From Geminicoccus roseus DSM 18922 (GTDB lineage: Bacteria > Pseudomonadota > Alphaproteobacteria > Geminicoccales > Geminicoccaceae): DNA of 64,000 bases. Below the pieces are notes generated by a model. That model saw nothing but the letters and a program-made list of their open reading frames with translations, made no database searches and had not been told where the DNA came from. The stretch is taken from positions 992,001-1,056,000 of the forward strand of contig NZ_KE386572.1 of the NCBI RefSeq assembly GCF_000427665.1, read 5' to 3'. This document shows, piece after piece, positions 51,693 to 61,703 of the stretch (within the stretch, counting starts at the first letter, position 1; the number at the start of each line of letters is the position of its first letter). Position numbers and translations under genes: made by a program.

Positions 51693-52478
51693 TCAGTTCC
51701 CGTAGGGATCGTAGGAGAAGTATTTCTTGGCGATCTTCATGTAGGTGCCGTCGTCGCGCATGGAGGCGATGGCGTCGTCGATCTTGTTCTTCAGGGACGG
51801 GTCGTCGCTGGGCAGGATCACCCCGATCCCCTCGCCGAACCAGCGCCGGTCGTTGTAGGGCGGGCCGGTGAACTCCAGCTTCTTGCCGTTCTTGCCGTTG
51901 ATGGCGCTCCGGTCCAGCGCCCAGGCATCGGCCAGGATGATGTCGACCTTCTTGTCCAGGAGCGCCTGCACCATCTCCGGCAGGGTCTTGTAGCGGACGA
52001 TCTCGGAGACGGCGGCGAACTCGGAGGTGACGAACTGGTCGTGGGTGGTGGTGGCCTGCACGCCGATGGTCTTGCCGCGCAGCGACTTCCAGATGCCCTC
52101 GACGCTGTCGCCCTTGCGGCGCACGAACATCGCCGGGGTGTGATAGTAGCGCTCGCTGAACACGATCCCGCGCAGGCGCCGGCCGGTGGTGATCGAGGTG
52201 GAGGCCACCACGATGTCGGCCTTCTGCTTCTTCACCGCGTCCAGCATCTCGTCCCAGGTCAGCTGGACCTTCTTGCACGTCATGTCGATGCGCCGGCAGA
52301 TCTCGTCGGCCATGTCGATGTCGAAGCCCACGAAGCGGCCCTTGCTGTCGACCGTGCTGTAGGGCGGATAGCTGCCGTCCACCGCCACGCGCAGCAGGGT
52401 CTGGGGCTGGGCGCCGGCGACGGCCGGGATGGCCAGGGCCAGCGCGAGCAGAAGTGCGGACAGGAGGTGTCGGCGCAT
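51693..52478 (-). CDS. Amino-acid periplasmic binding protein (SBP_bac_3 family)
   Basis: This protein of about 261 residues has a Sec signal (RHLLSALLLALALAIPAVAG, cleavage near AQPQ) and SBP_bac_3 features: LRVAVDGSYPPYSTVDSKGR, FVGFDIDMADEICRRI, VQLTWDEMLDAVKKQKADIV, GKTIGVQATT. The ATG at 52478 is preferred over an in-frame TTG two codons earlier. It is encoded just after an ABC ATPase (55 bp) and is distinct in sequence from the HisJ-like protein at 45329, so it may serve a different polar amino acid with the same ATPase. Confidence 0.87.
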   Translation of the reverse strand: MRRHLLSALLLALALAIPAVAGAQPQTLLRVAVDGSYPPYSTVDSKGRFVGFDIDMADEICRRIDMTCKKVQLTWDEMLDAVKKQKADIVVASTSITTGRRLRGIVFSERYYHTPAMFVRRKGDSVEGIWKSLRGKTIGVQATTTHDQFVTSEFAAVSEIVRYKTLPEMVQALLDKKVDIILADAWALDRSAINGKNGKKLEFTGPPYNDRRWFGEGIGVILPSDDPSLKNKIDDAIASMRDDGTYMKIAKKYFSYDPYGN

Positions 52479-52533
52479 GAGCAAACCCGTTAACGATTGA
52501 GTATCGCACCGATGGCCCGGGTGCCGCTCCTGG

Positions 52534-53313
52534 TCAACCCTTCAGGTTGCCCGACAGGAACTGCCGAACCCGCTCAGACCTTGGCGCGCTGAAGAATTGC
52601 CCGGGCGGCCCCTGCTCTTCGATCCGCCCCTGATGCAGAAAGATCACTTGATCGGCGACCTCCCGGGCGAACCCCATCTCGTGGGTGACCACGATCATGG
52701 TGCGGCCCTCCTCGGCCAGGTCGCGCATCACCTTGAGGACCTCGCCGACCAGTTCCGGGTCGAGCGCCGAGGTCGGCTCGTCGAACAGCAGCACCGCCGG
52801 CTCCATCGCCAGGGCGCGGGCGATCGCCGCGCGCTGCTGCTGGCCGCCGGACAGATGGGCCGGGTAGGCGTCGCGCTTTTCCCAGATCCCGACCTTGGCG
52901 AGCAGCGCCTCCGCCCTGGCCAGCGCCTCGGCGCGCGACAGCTTCAGGACATGGATCGGCGCCTCGATCACGTTGTCGAGGATGGTCATGTGCGACCAGA
53001 GATTGAACTGCTGGAACACCATGCCGAGCCGGGTGCGCAGCCGCTCGACCTGGCGGCGGTCGGCCGCCTGGCGGCCGCCGCGCCGGCCCGCGACCAGGCG
53101 CATCTCCTCGCCGCCGACCACGATCCGGCCGGAATCGGGCATCTCCAAAAGGTTCAAACAGCGCAGGAAGGTGCTCTTGCCCGAGCCGGACGCTCCCAGC
53201 ATCGCGATCACGTCGCCCTTGTGCGCCGCGACCGACACGCCCTTGAGCACCTCCAGCTGGCCGAAGGTCTTGTGGATGTCCTCTGCGACCAGAGCATGTT
53301 CGGGAGCTGTCAT
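52534..53313 (-). CDS. Polar amino-acid ABC transporter ATPase (HisP-like)
   Basis: This 259-residue ATPase has Walker [11 protein letters not shown]-loop [12 protein letters not shown], signature LSGGQQQR, Walker [13 protein letters not shown] and the H-loop TH in VVTHEMGFA. All residues needed for hydrolysis are present. A 10-residue insert around [12 protein letters not shown] after EEMRLV is a common variation in alphaproteobacterial HisP relatives. It likely powers the permeases at 43841-45262, which lack an ATPase gene, with the binding protein downstream as another partner. Confidence 0.92.
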   Translation of the reverse strand: MTAPEHALVAEDIHKTFGQLEVLKGVSVAAHKGDVIAMLGASGSGKSTFLRCLNLLEMPDSGRIVVGGEEMRLVAGRRGGRQAADRRQVERLRTRLGMVFQQFNLWSHMTILDNVIEAPIHVLKLSRAEALARAEALLAKVGIWEKRDAYPAHLSGGQQQRAAIARALAMEPAVLLFDEPTSALDPELVGEVLKVMRDLAEEGRTMIVVTHEMGFAREVADQVIFLHQGRIEEQGPPGQFFSAPRSERVRQFLSGNLKG

Positions 53314-53499
53314 CGACCGGATGCCGCCTTTCGCAATGCCGGGGGAAGCGTGGGCGGGCCGTCCATCGCCGTCAAGCCGACCGCCCGGAACCCATCGGCA
53401 AAGCGCCAACCCGGCCTTTGCCGATCCGGAACGCGCGCCGGGCGCAGCCTTGCAGCCGGCTCCCGACGCCGGCAGCCGAGCCGGGATCCTCGTGGCTCC

Positions 53500-55173
53500 T
53501 CAGCCCGGCAGGGCCTCCTCCCGGACCCTTGCCAGCAGGGGCAGCGCCACCACCGGCAGGGTCTCGCTGCGGCCGCGCACCTCGAACGGGATCGGCTCGC
53601 TGGGCGGGCTCAGGCCCGCCAGGCGAAAGACCTCGGCGGAGATCACCGCCTCCACGCCCAGTTCCTTGCAGGCGCTCTCCAGCCGGCTGGCGACGTTGAC
53701 CACGTCGCCGATGGCGGTGAGGCCGGTGGTCCGGCCCCAGCCGAGCTCGCCCACGATCACGCTGCCGGCATGCATGCCCACGCCCAGGCGCAGGCTTTCC
53801 CGCAGTTCGCCGCGCATGTCGTGGGAGACCTTCTCCAGGCCGGCCGCGATCATCCGCGCGGCGACCATGGCGTTGCGCGCGCCCTGCTCCGGCCCGTCCT
53901 CCAGGCCGAACAGCGCCATCACCCCGTCGCCGATGAACTTGTCGACCCGGCCGCCAGACTGCTCGATCGCCTGGCCCGACAGGGCGAACCAGCGATTGAG
54001 CAGGAACACCACGTCATAGGGCAGGCGCTGCTCGGAAAGTTGGGTGAAGCCGCGCAGGTCCGCGAACATCACCACCAGCTCGCGCTCGATCCCGTGGCCC
54101 GGGAACATCGGCCGGCCCACCTCGTCGGCGGCATGGTCGAGCGCCACCAGCGGCGTGACCTGCAGCTTGTGGGTCGGCCGGATCTGGCAGGCCAGGCGCA
54201 CGTCCGGCTTGGCCTGGATCCGCTTGAGCACCCGCGCCTCGGAGGGGCTGGGCGGCGGCAGCCGGTCGCCGCCATGGCCGACCCGCACCCGACAAGTCGA
54301 GCAGCGCCCGCGCCCGCCGCAGACCGAGGCGTGCGGCAGCCGGCCGAGCTCGGCCGCCTCCAGCACGGTGGTACCGCGCGGCGCCCGCACGACCTGGTGG
54401 CTGGGGAACTCGATGGCGATCGGCCCGGTCTTCGCGATCACCGCCCGCCGCACGATCTTGAACAGGTAGACCGACGCTATCAGCCCGTAGAAGACCAGGA
54501 GCAGGTAGTTCTCCAGGACGTAGATCCAGTCGCGCGCCGAGGCATCCGCCCAGTTCTGCGCGGTTGCGACCTGCTCCAGCCAGGCCGGGTCGGCCGCCGC
54601 CAGCTGGCGCGCGCCGCTGACCATGCCCACGAAGGCCAGGGTCGGCAGCAGCACCGCCACGGTCAGCAGGAGCGGCGCCGTGTCCCGGTACCAGCGCTCC
54701 AGCTTCAGCCGGTGGTGCATGCCGATGCAGCCATGCAGCCAGACCACCAGCATCAGCTCGGTCTGCCGCTGGATCCCGCCCGGCCAGAGCAGGTGCAGGA
54801 GATAGGTGTAGCTGTCGGTCAGGCCCTGGACGCGGTGGAGCACGCCCGTGCCCAGCACGTGGATCGTCAGGTAGTAGGGGATCGCCAGGCCCAGGCCGAC
54901 CTGCAGCCAGTCCAGGACCGGCATCCGCAGGGTCCGCCGCTGCCAGATCTTGGCCAGGCCGGCCACCGGATGGACCGCCAGCGCTGCCAGCAGGGCGTAT
55001 TCGAGCGGCGAGCGCCAGACGGCCAGGAACACGGCCCGGCCCGCCTCCATCGCCGCAAGCGAGACCAGCCCCAGGGCGTGGTTGAGCAAATGGGTGGTGG
55101 CGAACAGGAACAGGAGAACCCCGGACCAGAGGCGCAGCGTCCCGAGGTCGATGACAGCCTTCCTCGATGACAT
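53500..55173 (-). CDS. Membrane adenylate cyclase with [2Fe-2S] ferredoxin domain
   Basis: This 557-residue three-part protein has residues about 13-245 with six membrane segments and histidines (H28, H32, H68, H105, H147, H153, H154) resembling succinate-dehydrogenase-type cytochrome b, so possible heme ligands. Residues about 250-345 form a plant-type [2Fe-2S] ferredoxin with C285, C291, C294 and C329. Residues about 365-557 are a class III cyclase with metal aspartates D372 and D416, substrate lysine K412 and [14 protein letters not shown]. It probably makes cAMP in response to redox or oxygen. It is divergent from hutI. Confidence 0.9.
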   Translation of the reverse strand: MSSRKAVIDLGTLRLWSGVLLFLFATTHLLNHALGLVSLAAMEAGRAVFLAVWRSPLEYALLAALAVHPVAGLAKIWQRRTLRMPVLDWLQVGLGLAIPYYLTIHVLGTGVLHRVQGLTDSYTYLLHLLWPGGIQRQTELMLVVWLHGCIGMHHRLKLERWYRDTAPLLLTVAVLLPTLAFVGMVSGARQLAAADPAWLEQVATAQNWADASARDWIYVLENYLLLVFYGLIASVYLFKIVRRAVIAKTGPIAIEFPSHQVVRAPRGTTVLEAAELGRLPHASVCGGRGRCSTCRVRVGHGGDRLPPPSPSEARVLKRIQAKPDVRLACQIRPTHKLQVTPLVALDHAADEVGRPMFPGHGIERELVVMFADLRGFTQLSEQRLPYDVVFLLNRWFALSGQAIEQSGGRVDKFIGDGVMALFGLEDGPEQGARNAMVAARMIAAGLEKVSHDMRGELRESLRLGVGMHAGSVIVGELGWGRTTGLTAIGDVVNVASRLESACKELGVEAVISAEVFRLAGLSPPSEPIPFEVRGRSETLPVVALPLLARVREEALPG

Positions 55174-55248
55174 GGTCGCGCGTGCTTTGGCCAGAGGGGG
55201 GACTTCCTGCTACCAAGATGGCCGGGCAGCAACAGCCAGGACCGGCAG

Positions 55249-56487
55249 ATGATTCGCTTCGACCGGATATGGGTGAACGTCCAGCTCGCGACCATGGTAA
55301 CGGGTGCAACAGACCGTGGCGAGATCCGGGACGGTGCGCTGGGCGTGTGCGACGGCAAGATCGCCTGGATCGGGCCGCGCGCCGAATTGCCCGAATCGGT
55401 CGCGGCGGAAACCCGGGACGGCGCTGGCGGCTGGCTGCTGCCGGGCCTGATCGACTGCCACACCCATCTGGTGTTCGGCGGCGACCGCTGCGGCGAGTTC
55501 GAGGAACGGCTGGAAGGCGTGCCCTATGCCGAGATCGCGAGGCGCGGCGGGGGGATCCGGCGCAGCGTCGAGGGCACCAGGGCGGCCTCGCCGGAGCAGC
55601 TCCACCGCAGCGCCGAGCAGCGCCTGCGGCGGCTGATCGGCGAGGGCGTGACCACGGTCGAGATCAAGTCCGGCTACGGGCTGGAGACCGAGACCGAGTT
55701 GCGGATGCTGCGCGCCGCCAGGAAGCTCGGCGCCGAGGGCTTTGTCTCGGTGGTCACCAGCTTCCTGGGCGCCCACGCGTTTCCGGCCGGCATGGACCGC
55801 GACGCCTATGTCGACCTGGTGTGCGGGCCGATGCTGGACGCGGTGGCGGCCGAAGGGCTGGCGGATGCGGTGGACGCGTTCTGCGAGACGATCGCCTTCA
55901 GCCCGGCGGAGACCGAGCGCGTGTTCCAGGCGGCCAGGGCAAAGGGCCTGCCGGTCAAGCTGCATGCCGACCAGATCTCCGACAGCGGCGCCGCCGCCCT
56001 GGCCGCCCGCCACGGCGCGCTTTCCTGCGACCATGTGGAGTACACCGGCGAGGATGGGGTGCGGGCGATGGCGGAGGCCGGCAGCGTCGCGGTGCTGCTG
56101 CCGGGTGCCTTCTACATGCTCCGGGAAAAGCAGAAGCCGCCGGTCGAGCTGTTCCGCCGCCATGGCGTGCCGATGGCGGTGGCGACCGACGCCAACCCGG
56201 GCAGCTCGCCGCTGCTGTCGCCGCTGCTCGCCATGAACATGGCCTGCGTCCTGTTCGGCCTGACCCCCTACGAGGCGCTGCTCGGCATGACCGCCCATGC
56301 CGCCCGTGCCCTCGGCCTAGCGGCCGACCGCGGCACGCTGGAGGTCGGCAAACGCGCCGACCTCAGCCTGTGGCGGATCGGCCGGCCAGCCGAGCTCTGC
56401 TACTGGATGGGGTATGGCGGCGGGCTGCTGGTCGAGCGGGTGATCGGCGGCAAGCCGTCAACCCCCGCCCGGGTCGGCCTGGTCTGA
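55249..56487 (+). CDS. hutI: Imidazolonepropionase HutI
   Basis: HutI hydrolyses imidazolonepropionate to N-formimino-glutamate, the third step of histidine breakdown. The 412-residue amidohydrolase has the metal ligands in [12 protein letters not shown], the [20 protein letters not shown] and FLGAHAFP segments, LHADQ and the catalytic Asp in [14 protein letters not shown] lies 7 bases before the ATG. Only hutI is present here; hutH and hutU are not in the window. Its last 30 bases overlap the convergent glutathione peroxidase gene. Confidence 0.92.
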   Translation: MIRFDRIWVNVQLATMVTGATDRGEIRDGALGVCDGKIAWIGPRAELPESVAAETRDGAGGWLLPGLIDCHTHLVFGGDRCGEFEERLEGVPYAEIARRGGGIRRSVEGTRAASPEQLHRSAEQRLRRLIGEGVTTVEIKSGYGLETETELRMLRAARKLGAEGFVSVVTSFLGAHAFPAGMDRDAYVDLVCGPMLDAVAAEGLADAVDAFCETIAFSPAETERVFQAARAKGLPVKLHADQISDSGAAALAARHGALSCDHVEYTGEDGVRAMAEAGSVAVLLPGAFYMLREKQKPPVELFRRHGVPMAVATDANPGSSPLLSPLLAMNMACVLFGLTPYEALLGMTAHAARALGLAADRGTLEVGKRADLSLWRIGRPAELCYWMGYGGGLLVERVIGGKPSTPARVGLV

Positions 56488-57057
56488 GGCCGCCAGCGCC
56501 CGGTCCAGCGCCGCCCGGATCTCCGGGTCGCCGGGCTCGGTGCGGCTGGGCCAGGCCGCGACCGGCCGGCCGTCGGCGCCGATCAGGATCTTGTGGAAGT
56601 TCCAGCGCGGCTCCGCCGCCGGGCCCAGCTCCTGCGCCAGCCAGCGGTAGAGCGGGTGGGCGTCGGCGCCCCGTACATGCTCCTTTTCGGTCAGCGGGAA
56701 ATCCAGGGCGAAGTTGGTTTCGCAGAACTGCTTGATCTGGCCGCTCTCGTCATATTCCTGGTTGCCGAAATCGCCCGACGGCACACCCAGCACGACCAGC
56801 CCCCGGTCCCGGTAGTCCTCCCAGACCTGCTGCAGGCCGTCATACTGGTAGGTGAAGCCGCACATCGAGGCGGTGTTGACCAGCAGCACCGGGCGCCCCT
56901 CGAAACCGCGCATCGGCAGGTCGCCGCCCTCGATCCGGGTGAAGGCGAACTCCCAGGCCGTGGCCGGCGCTGCCGACAAGGAAGTTGCCATGAGGGGCGC
57001 TGCCGCCAGGAGGCTGCCTGCCACCAGGACCGTGCGCCGGCCGAACCTTTCCGCCAT
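56458..57057 (-). CDS. Glutathione peroxidase-like protein, exported
   Basis: This 199-residue thiol peroxidase of the GPx family has an RR-containing signal ([19 protein letters not shown]), the peroxidatic Cys66 in [12 protein letters not shown], the DFGNQE segment at the place of the usual N-Q-F-G-x-Q-E, and WNFHKILIG (the conserved Trp). The Gln of the classic tetrad is replaced by Asp in GDFGNQE, as in some bacterial members. GGGAGG precedes the ATG. The end of the gene overlaps hutI on the other strand by 30 bp. Confidence 0.9.
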   Translation of the reverse strand: MAERFGRRTVLVAGSLLAAAPLMATSLSAAPATAWEFAFTRIEGGDLPMRGFEGRPVLLVNTASMCGFTYQYDGLQQVWEDYRDRGLVVLGVPSGDFGNQEYDESGQIKQFCETNFALDFPLTEKEHVRGADAHPLYRWLAQELGPAAEPRWNFHKILIGADGRPVAAWPSRTEPGDPEIRAALDRALAASDQADPGGG

Positions 57058-57083
57058 GACGACCTCCCGCGCCCTGCGGCGCC

Positions 57084-57254
57084 TCATCCGACCACGAACG
57101 CGGCAAGCGCCGCCAGGATGCCCAGGGCGATCAGGCCCAGCGCGATCTTGCTGGTCATCTCGCGGGTCGCCGGGGACATCCGGAACACCGAGGGCGCCAG
57201 CCAGACGAGGATCGCCAGCGAGGCGATCAGGGGAAAGATCTGCTCCAGCCTCAT
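57084..57254 (-). CDS. Small two-helix membrane protein
   Basis: This 56-residue protein, MRLEQIFPLIASLAILVWLA then a short loop (RMSPATREMTSK) and a second hydrophobic helix, ends AALAAFVVG. It has the look of a small inner-membrane accessory protein upstream of the GPx gene (27 bp apart, same strand). The family is not recognised. The start codon is uncertain. Confidence 0.5.
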   Translation of the reverse strand: MRLEQIFPLIASLAILVWLAPSVFRMSPATREMTSKIALGLIALGILAALAAFVVG

Positions 57255-57333
57255 CCGACCATTCCGTTCTCGCACCATCCCGCTCTTGACCTTGCCTTCT
57301 CCATGTCGCTCCCAAGGGGGCGGGGGACAAGGG

Positions 57334-58437
57334 ATGCGGATTCTGCAGATCGTGGCGGATGGCCGGCCAGGCGGCGGGACCAGCGTGGTGCTGGACCTGT
57401 GCCGGGGCCTGCGCGAGCGGCATGGCATCGAGAGCGTGCTGGCCAGCGCGCCGAACAGCTATGCCCTGGCGGCCGCCGCCGAGGCAGGCTTCCCGGCCGG
57501 GCCGCTCGATCTCTGGCATTCCCGGCTGGACCTGGGCGTGCCCGCCCGGATGCGCCGGCTGATCGCCGATGTCCGGCCCGACCTGGTCCACGCCCATGGC
57601 GGGCGCGCCGGCCTGGCGATGGCGCGGGCGGCCTGCTCGCCACCCTTCCTCTACACGGTCCATGGCTACCATTTCCCGGGCAAGGGCTGGCCCGGGCGGC
57701 TGGGCGGGGCGCTGGCCGAGCGGTTCATCGGCAGCCGGGCCGCCGCGGTGATCTGGCCCTCGGCCGCCGACCGCGCCCTGGCCAAGCGCTGGCGCCTGGA
57801 TCCCGGCCGCGCCTGGGACGAGGTGATCCGCAACGGCATCGACACGGCCGCCGTGCCGCCGCGGGGACCGGTCGATCCCGACCTGATCGCCGTTCTCGGC
57901 CGGCTCAGCCCGGAGAAGAACCCGGGCCTGGCGGTGGAGATGCTGGCCATGCCGGAGATGGCCGGGCGCCGGCTGGTGCTGATCGGCGGCGGCCCGCTCG
58001 AGGGCGCGCTGCGCGCCCGCATCGCCAAACTGGGCCTGGCCGAGCGGGTGCGGATCACCGGGGTGCTGCCGCGCGACCAGGCCCTGGCCGAGGCGGCGCG
58101 GGCGGCGGTGCTGGTGCTGCCGTCCTTCTGGGAGGCGATCCCGGTGGCGGTGGCCGAGGCCATGGCGATCGGGGTGCCGGTGGTCGCCTCGGCGGTGCGC
58201 GGCGTGCCGGAACTGGTCGAGGACGAGGTGTCCGGACTCCTGTGCGCCGACCCGGCCGACCGTGCCGGGTTCGCGCGGCACGTCCGGCGCATCCTGGAGG
58301 ACCCCCGCCTCGCCCAGCGCCTGGTGGCGGGCGGCCATGAGGCGGTCGAGCGGGTGTACCGGCTGGACCACACCGTCGACGCCCATGCCCGGCACTACCG
58401 GCAAATATGCAACCATGCCACGAGATTCGGGTTGTAG
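57334..58437 (+). CDS. Glycosyltransferase family 4
   Basis: This 367-residue retaining glycosyltransferase of the GT-B fold has the N-domain MRILQIVADGRPGGGTS, VHAHGGRAGLAMARAA and HGYHFPGKGW, and the C-domain LSPEKNPGLAVEMLA, VLIGGGPLEGAL, and the nucleotide-sugar-binding PSFWEAIPVAVAEAMAIG (E-x7-E). GGGGG lies 10 bases upstream. It lies 116 bp before a polyprenyl glycosylphosphotransferase, so it likely adds a sugar in exopolysaccharide or O-antigen assembly. Confidence 0.9.
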   Translation: MRILQIVADGRPGGGTSVVLDLCRGLRERHGIESVLASAPNSYALAAAAEAGFPAGPLDLWHSRLDLGVPARMRRLIADVRPDLVHAHGGRAGLAMARAACSPPFLYTVHGYHFPGKGWPGRLGGALAERFIGSRAAAVIWPSAADRALAKRWRLDPGRAWDEVIRNGIDTAAVPPRGPVDPDLIAVLGRLSPEKNPGLAVEMLAMPEMAGRRLVLIGGGPLEGALRARIAKLGLAERVRITGVLPRDQALAEAARAAVLVLPSFWEAIPVAVAEAMAIGVPVVASAVRGVPELVEDEVSGLLCADPADRAGFARHVRRILEDPRLAQRLVAGGHEAVERVYRLDHTVDAHARHYRQICNHATRFGL

Positions 58438-58553
58438 CTCATGTAACGGGTCAGAATGCTGGCGCTGGCGGCGCGCGCCCGTTAACAGATGGCCGACCCG
58501 ATTTGGACTACTGCACCTGGTGGCCGTCGCCGCGGCCCGGTGCGGCCGGATGA

Positions 58554-60038
58554 ATGAACGGCATGGCGTCTACGCTCGAACGGTTCGAAGTCGCGGCACG
58601 TTCGCGCCGGTCCGCCCGGGAAGCCCTGTTCTTCCCGCTCCTGGACGCCACCCTGTTCGCGCTCGCCTTCTGGTGCACGCGCTGGGCGGTCGCCTACTAC
58701 ACCGTCGAGGAGTCGCTGCCCGCCGTGTTGCTCGGCAACATGGGCGCCGACGAGCGGCCATGGGTGTACGCGGCGCTCACCGTGGCGGCGGTCGGCACCT
58801 TCTGGCGGCTCGGCCACTATGCCAGGCGGCGGCCGTTCTGGCTGGAGGTCGGCGACATCATGTCGGTCCTGGCCGTGATGGCGCTGGTGGATGCCGCCAG
58901 CCTGTTCCTGTCGCGCACCGACATGTCCCGCCACTGGTTCCTGGCCAACTGGGGCTTCCTAGTCATCTCGATCCCCCTGGTGCGGATGGCGGCCAAGCAC
59001 GCGCTGATGGCGATCGGCGCCTGGCGACGGCCGACCGTGATCGTCGGGATCGGCCCGAACGCGGTGGACGCCGCAGCGGCGCTGCAGTCCGAGCCGATGC
59101 TGGGCTTCGAGCCGATCGCCTTTTTGGTGCCGCCCGGCTCGGACGCGCCGCGCTACCTCAAGGTCGAGGACGACGAGCTGCCGGTCCTCAACACCCTGCC
59201 CTGGCCGAGCCTGCTGCCGCCGGAGCTGGGCCAGCCGCACGTGGTGATCGCCCTGGAGCTGGGCGAGGCCGACCGCCACACCAGCCTGGTCGAGCGAATC
59301 GCCCTGGCGTCCCGCTCGGTGGACGTGGTCTCGCCGATCCGCGGCCTGCCGGTGGCGACCGCCAGCGTCACCCATTTCTTCAGCCACGACGTGCTGGCCC
59401 TGCGCCTGCACAACAACCTGGCCAGCGCCTGGAACCGCGGCGTCAAGCGCGCCTTCGACCTGGTGACCGCGTCGGTGCTGCTGGTGCTGCTCTCGCCCCT
59501 GTTCCTATGGATCGCGCTCAAGGTGCGCGACACCGGGCGAGGCGTGGTGTTCGGCCACCGCCGGATCGGCCGGCGCGGCGAGCCGTTCACCTGCTACAAG
59601 TTCCGCACCATGGTGCCGGACGCCGAGGAGCGGCTGCGCGAGCTTTTGGAGCGCGATCCCGACCGGCGGCGCGAATGGGAGGAGCGGCAGAAGCTGGAGA
59701 GCGACCCGCGCATCACCCCGATCGGCCGGTTCCTGCGTGAGACCAGCCTGGACGAGCTGCCGCAGCTCTGGAACGTGCTGCGCGGCGACATGAGCCTGGT
59801 GGGGCCCCGGCCGGTCGTGTCGGAGGAGCTGGCCCGCTACGGCGACAACCTTCCCTACTACTTCGAATCGACCCCGGGCCTGACCGGGCTCTGGCAGATC
59901 AGCGGCCGCAACGATGTCGACTACCGGCGCCGGGTCCATCTGGACTGCTGGTACGTGAAGAACTGGTCGCTCTGGTACGACCTGGTGATCCTGCTCAAGA
60001 CCATCCCGCTGGTGGTGATGCGCCGGGGCGCCTACTGA
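58554..60038 (+). CDS. Undecaprenyl-phosphate glycosylphosphotransferase (WbaP-like)
   Basis: This 494-residue initiating enzyme of polysaccharide assembly transfers a sugar-1-phosphate to undecaprenyl phosphate in the inner membrane. Residues 1-150 hold four transmembrane helices, residues 170-290 a Rossmann-like cytosolic domain, and the C-terminal catalytic part has FGHRRIGRRGEPFTCYKFRT, DELPQLWNVLRGDMSLVGPR, and PGLTGLWQISGRNDVDYRR, the complete set of bacterial sugar transferase motifs. The family includes WbaP (galactose). Sugar identity cannot be read. No wzx/wzy is visible beside it. Confidence 0.92.
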   Translation: MNGMASTLERFEVAARSRRSAREALFFPLLDATLFALAFWCTRWAVAYYTVEESLPAVLLGNMGADERPWVYAALTVAAVGTFWRLGHYARRRPFWLEVGDIMSVLAVMALVDAASLFLSRTDMSRHWFLANWGFLVISIPLVRMAAKHALMAIGAWRRPTVIVGIGPNAVDAAAALQSEPMLGFEPIAFLVPPGSDAPRYLKVEDDELPVLNTLPWPSLLPPELGQPHVVIALELGEADRHTSLVERIALASRSVDVVSPIRGLPVATASVTHFFSHDVLALRLHNNLASAWNRGVKRAFDLVTASVLLVLLSPLFLWIALKVRDTGRGVVFGHRRIGRRGEPFTCYKFRTMVPDAEERLRELLERDPDRRREWEERQKLESDPRITPIGRFLRETSLDELPQLWNVLRGDMSLVGPRPVVSEELARYGDNLPYYFESTPGLTGLWQISGRNDVDYRRRVHLDCWYVKNWSLWYDLVILLKTIPLVVMRRGAY

Positions 60039-60125
60039 GCCGGATCGTTCCGCCCGCTTGATCGGGGGCGGGTGAAGGCACCATCTGCACCATCTGGCGG
60101 ACCCCCCGCCCGGATGGAGGCAGGA

Positions 60126-61358
60126 ATGATCAGGTCCATGCTGCTCGCCGCCCTGCTGGCGCTGGGCTCGGTGCCGCTCCTGGGCGCAACGCCGGCCAGG
60201 GCGGCGGACGACCCGCTCGCCCTGCAGCGGCGCTCGCCCGGCCAGGTCACCGTGATGACCCAGAACCAGTATATCGGGGCCGACCTGGCGCCGCTGCTGA
60301 ACGCTTCCTCGCCGGTCGCGCTGAACGACGCGGTGCTGGAGATGCTGCGGCAGGCGGCCGCCAACCGGTTCGTGGACCGGGTCCAGCGGCAGGCCCGGCA
60401 GATCGTGCTGCGCCAGCCGGACCTGGTCGGGCTGCAGGAGGTCTTCTACCTGGGTTGCCGCGACCTGCCGCCGCGCCGGGGCGCCTGCGCCGATCCCTCG
60501 ATCGCCCCGGCCTTCCTGGACCAGCTGGCCGCGACGATGACCGCCCTGCAGGCGGCCGGCGGCGACTACGAGGTGGCGGCCCGGGTGGTGAACTTCGACC
60601 TGCGCGAGATCCTCGCGGAGATCCCCGGGCTCGGCCAGCTGGGCGGCGTGCCCTTCACCATCGACGGCCGGCTCGGGCTGCTGACCGCCTACGACCAGGA
60701 CGTGATCCTCAAGCGGCGCTTCGTGGCGACCCAGCCGGTGCGGTTTCCCGGCTGCCGCCGCTCGGCCCAGGGCTGCAACTACCGCGCGCAGGCCGGCATC
60801 CGCCTGCCGATCACCGGGCAGAACACCGGCCTTGGCGTCAAGCGCGGCTTCGTCGCCGTCGACGCTGCCCTGCTGGGCCGCACCTACCGCTTCGTCAACA
60901 CCCATCTGGAGGTCCGCCCGGCGCTGCGCGGCAACGCCTCCGGGGCCGTGATCCAGGCCGCCCAGGCCCGCGAGCTGCTGGCGGCCCTGGGCAACGCGCC
61001 GATGGCGGCGAGCCGGGCGCTGATCGTGGTGGGCGACTTCAATTCCAGCCCGGCCGACACGGCGCCGGCGCCGGTTGTCACGCCCTATGCCCAGTTCGTG
61101 GCGGCCGGGTTCGTGGATGCCTGGCAGCGGGCCTTTCCCACCGGCCAGGGCTTCACCTGCTGCCAGGCCGCCGACCTGCGCAACGAGCGCTCGCTGCTCT
61201 ACGAGCGCATCGACCCGATCTTCGCACGGCCACCGGTCCTGGTGCAGGCGGTCCGCCTCGACGGCCGGCGCGACGTGGCCAAGACCGGGTCCGCCGACGA
61301 CGCGGATCGTCTCTGGCCCTCCGACCATGCCGGGGTGACGGCGCAGCTGAAGTACTGA
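60126..61358 (+). CDS. Secreted endonuclease/exonuclease/phosphatase-family protein
   Basis: This 410-residue protein has a signal peptide (MIRSMLLAALLALGSVPLLG, cleavage near ARAA). It has the complete EEP set: TQNQYIGADL, E105 in GLQEV, H260 in NTHLE, D304 and N306 in GDFNSS, and H401 in SDHAG. EEP enzymes cleave phosphodiester or phosphomonoester bonds in DNA, RNA or lipids. A pair of cysteines near each end of the insert (RFPGCRRSAQGCNY, FTCCQ) suits a secreted protein. GGAGG precedes the ATG. It lies directly before a paralogue. Confidence 0.87.
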   Translation: MIRSMLLAALLALGSVPLLGATPARAADDPLALQRRSPGQVTVMTQNQYIGADLAPLLNASSPVALNDAVLEMLRQAAANRFVDRVQRQARQIVLRQPDLVGLQEVFYLGCRDLPPRRGACADPSIAPAFLDQLAATMTALQAAGGDYEVAARVVNFDLREILAEIPGLGQLGGVPFTIDGRLGLLTAYDQDVILKRRFVATQPVRFPGCRRSAQGCNYRAQAGIRLPITGQNTGLGVKRGFVAVDAALLGRTYRFVNTHLEVRPALRGNASGAVIQAAQARELLAALGNAPMAASRALIVVGDFNSSPADTAPAPVVTPYAQFVAAGFVDAWQRAFPTGQGFTCCQAADLRNERSLLYERIDPIFARPPVLVQAVRLDGRRDVAKTGSADDADRLWPSDHAGVTAQLKY

Positions 61359-61703
61359 CAGGGCAGCGCGGCTCCTTCGGGAGGGGCAGATCGCCCGTCC
61401 TGCCGCCATCACCTCTCCCCGACCGCGCGGGCTCATGATAGAAATGCAGCTGTGATGCCGGGCTGCAGGCGGCCTGCCGCCATGCGACGACCTCAATGCT
61501 GTCCTGAATCATCGGCTGGAGTGATCAAGATCATAGTCCCCAGGAACGTCCCATGTGATCAATCGTGAACTCGCGTGCATCTCGTCCCGTGTCAGAAGCG
61601 TAAAGAAATATTGGCAAGACTCTCGACTGTGATTTCCATGGTTTTACCGATGGGCAACACGAATCCATGGCAGGCTGCCCGGCAAGTGGCGCAGGCCCCG
61701 GTC
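61359..61703. other. 345-bp gap between the two EEP paralogues
   Basis: The segment contains TGATCA repeats and AT-richer strings (61510-61625) and probably holds the promoter for the second paralogue. Longer starts of that gene at 61575 or 61650 would lie in this gap, but none has a good ribosome-binding site. Confidence 0.4.

Noticed and set aside
51168-51705. Possible small genes between the DUF3800 and binding-protein genes
   Set aside because: Frames on both strands have no motifs, no clear ribosome sites and no consistent codon character.
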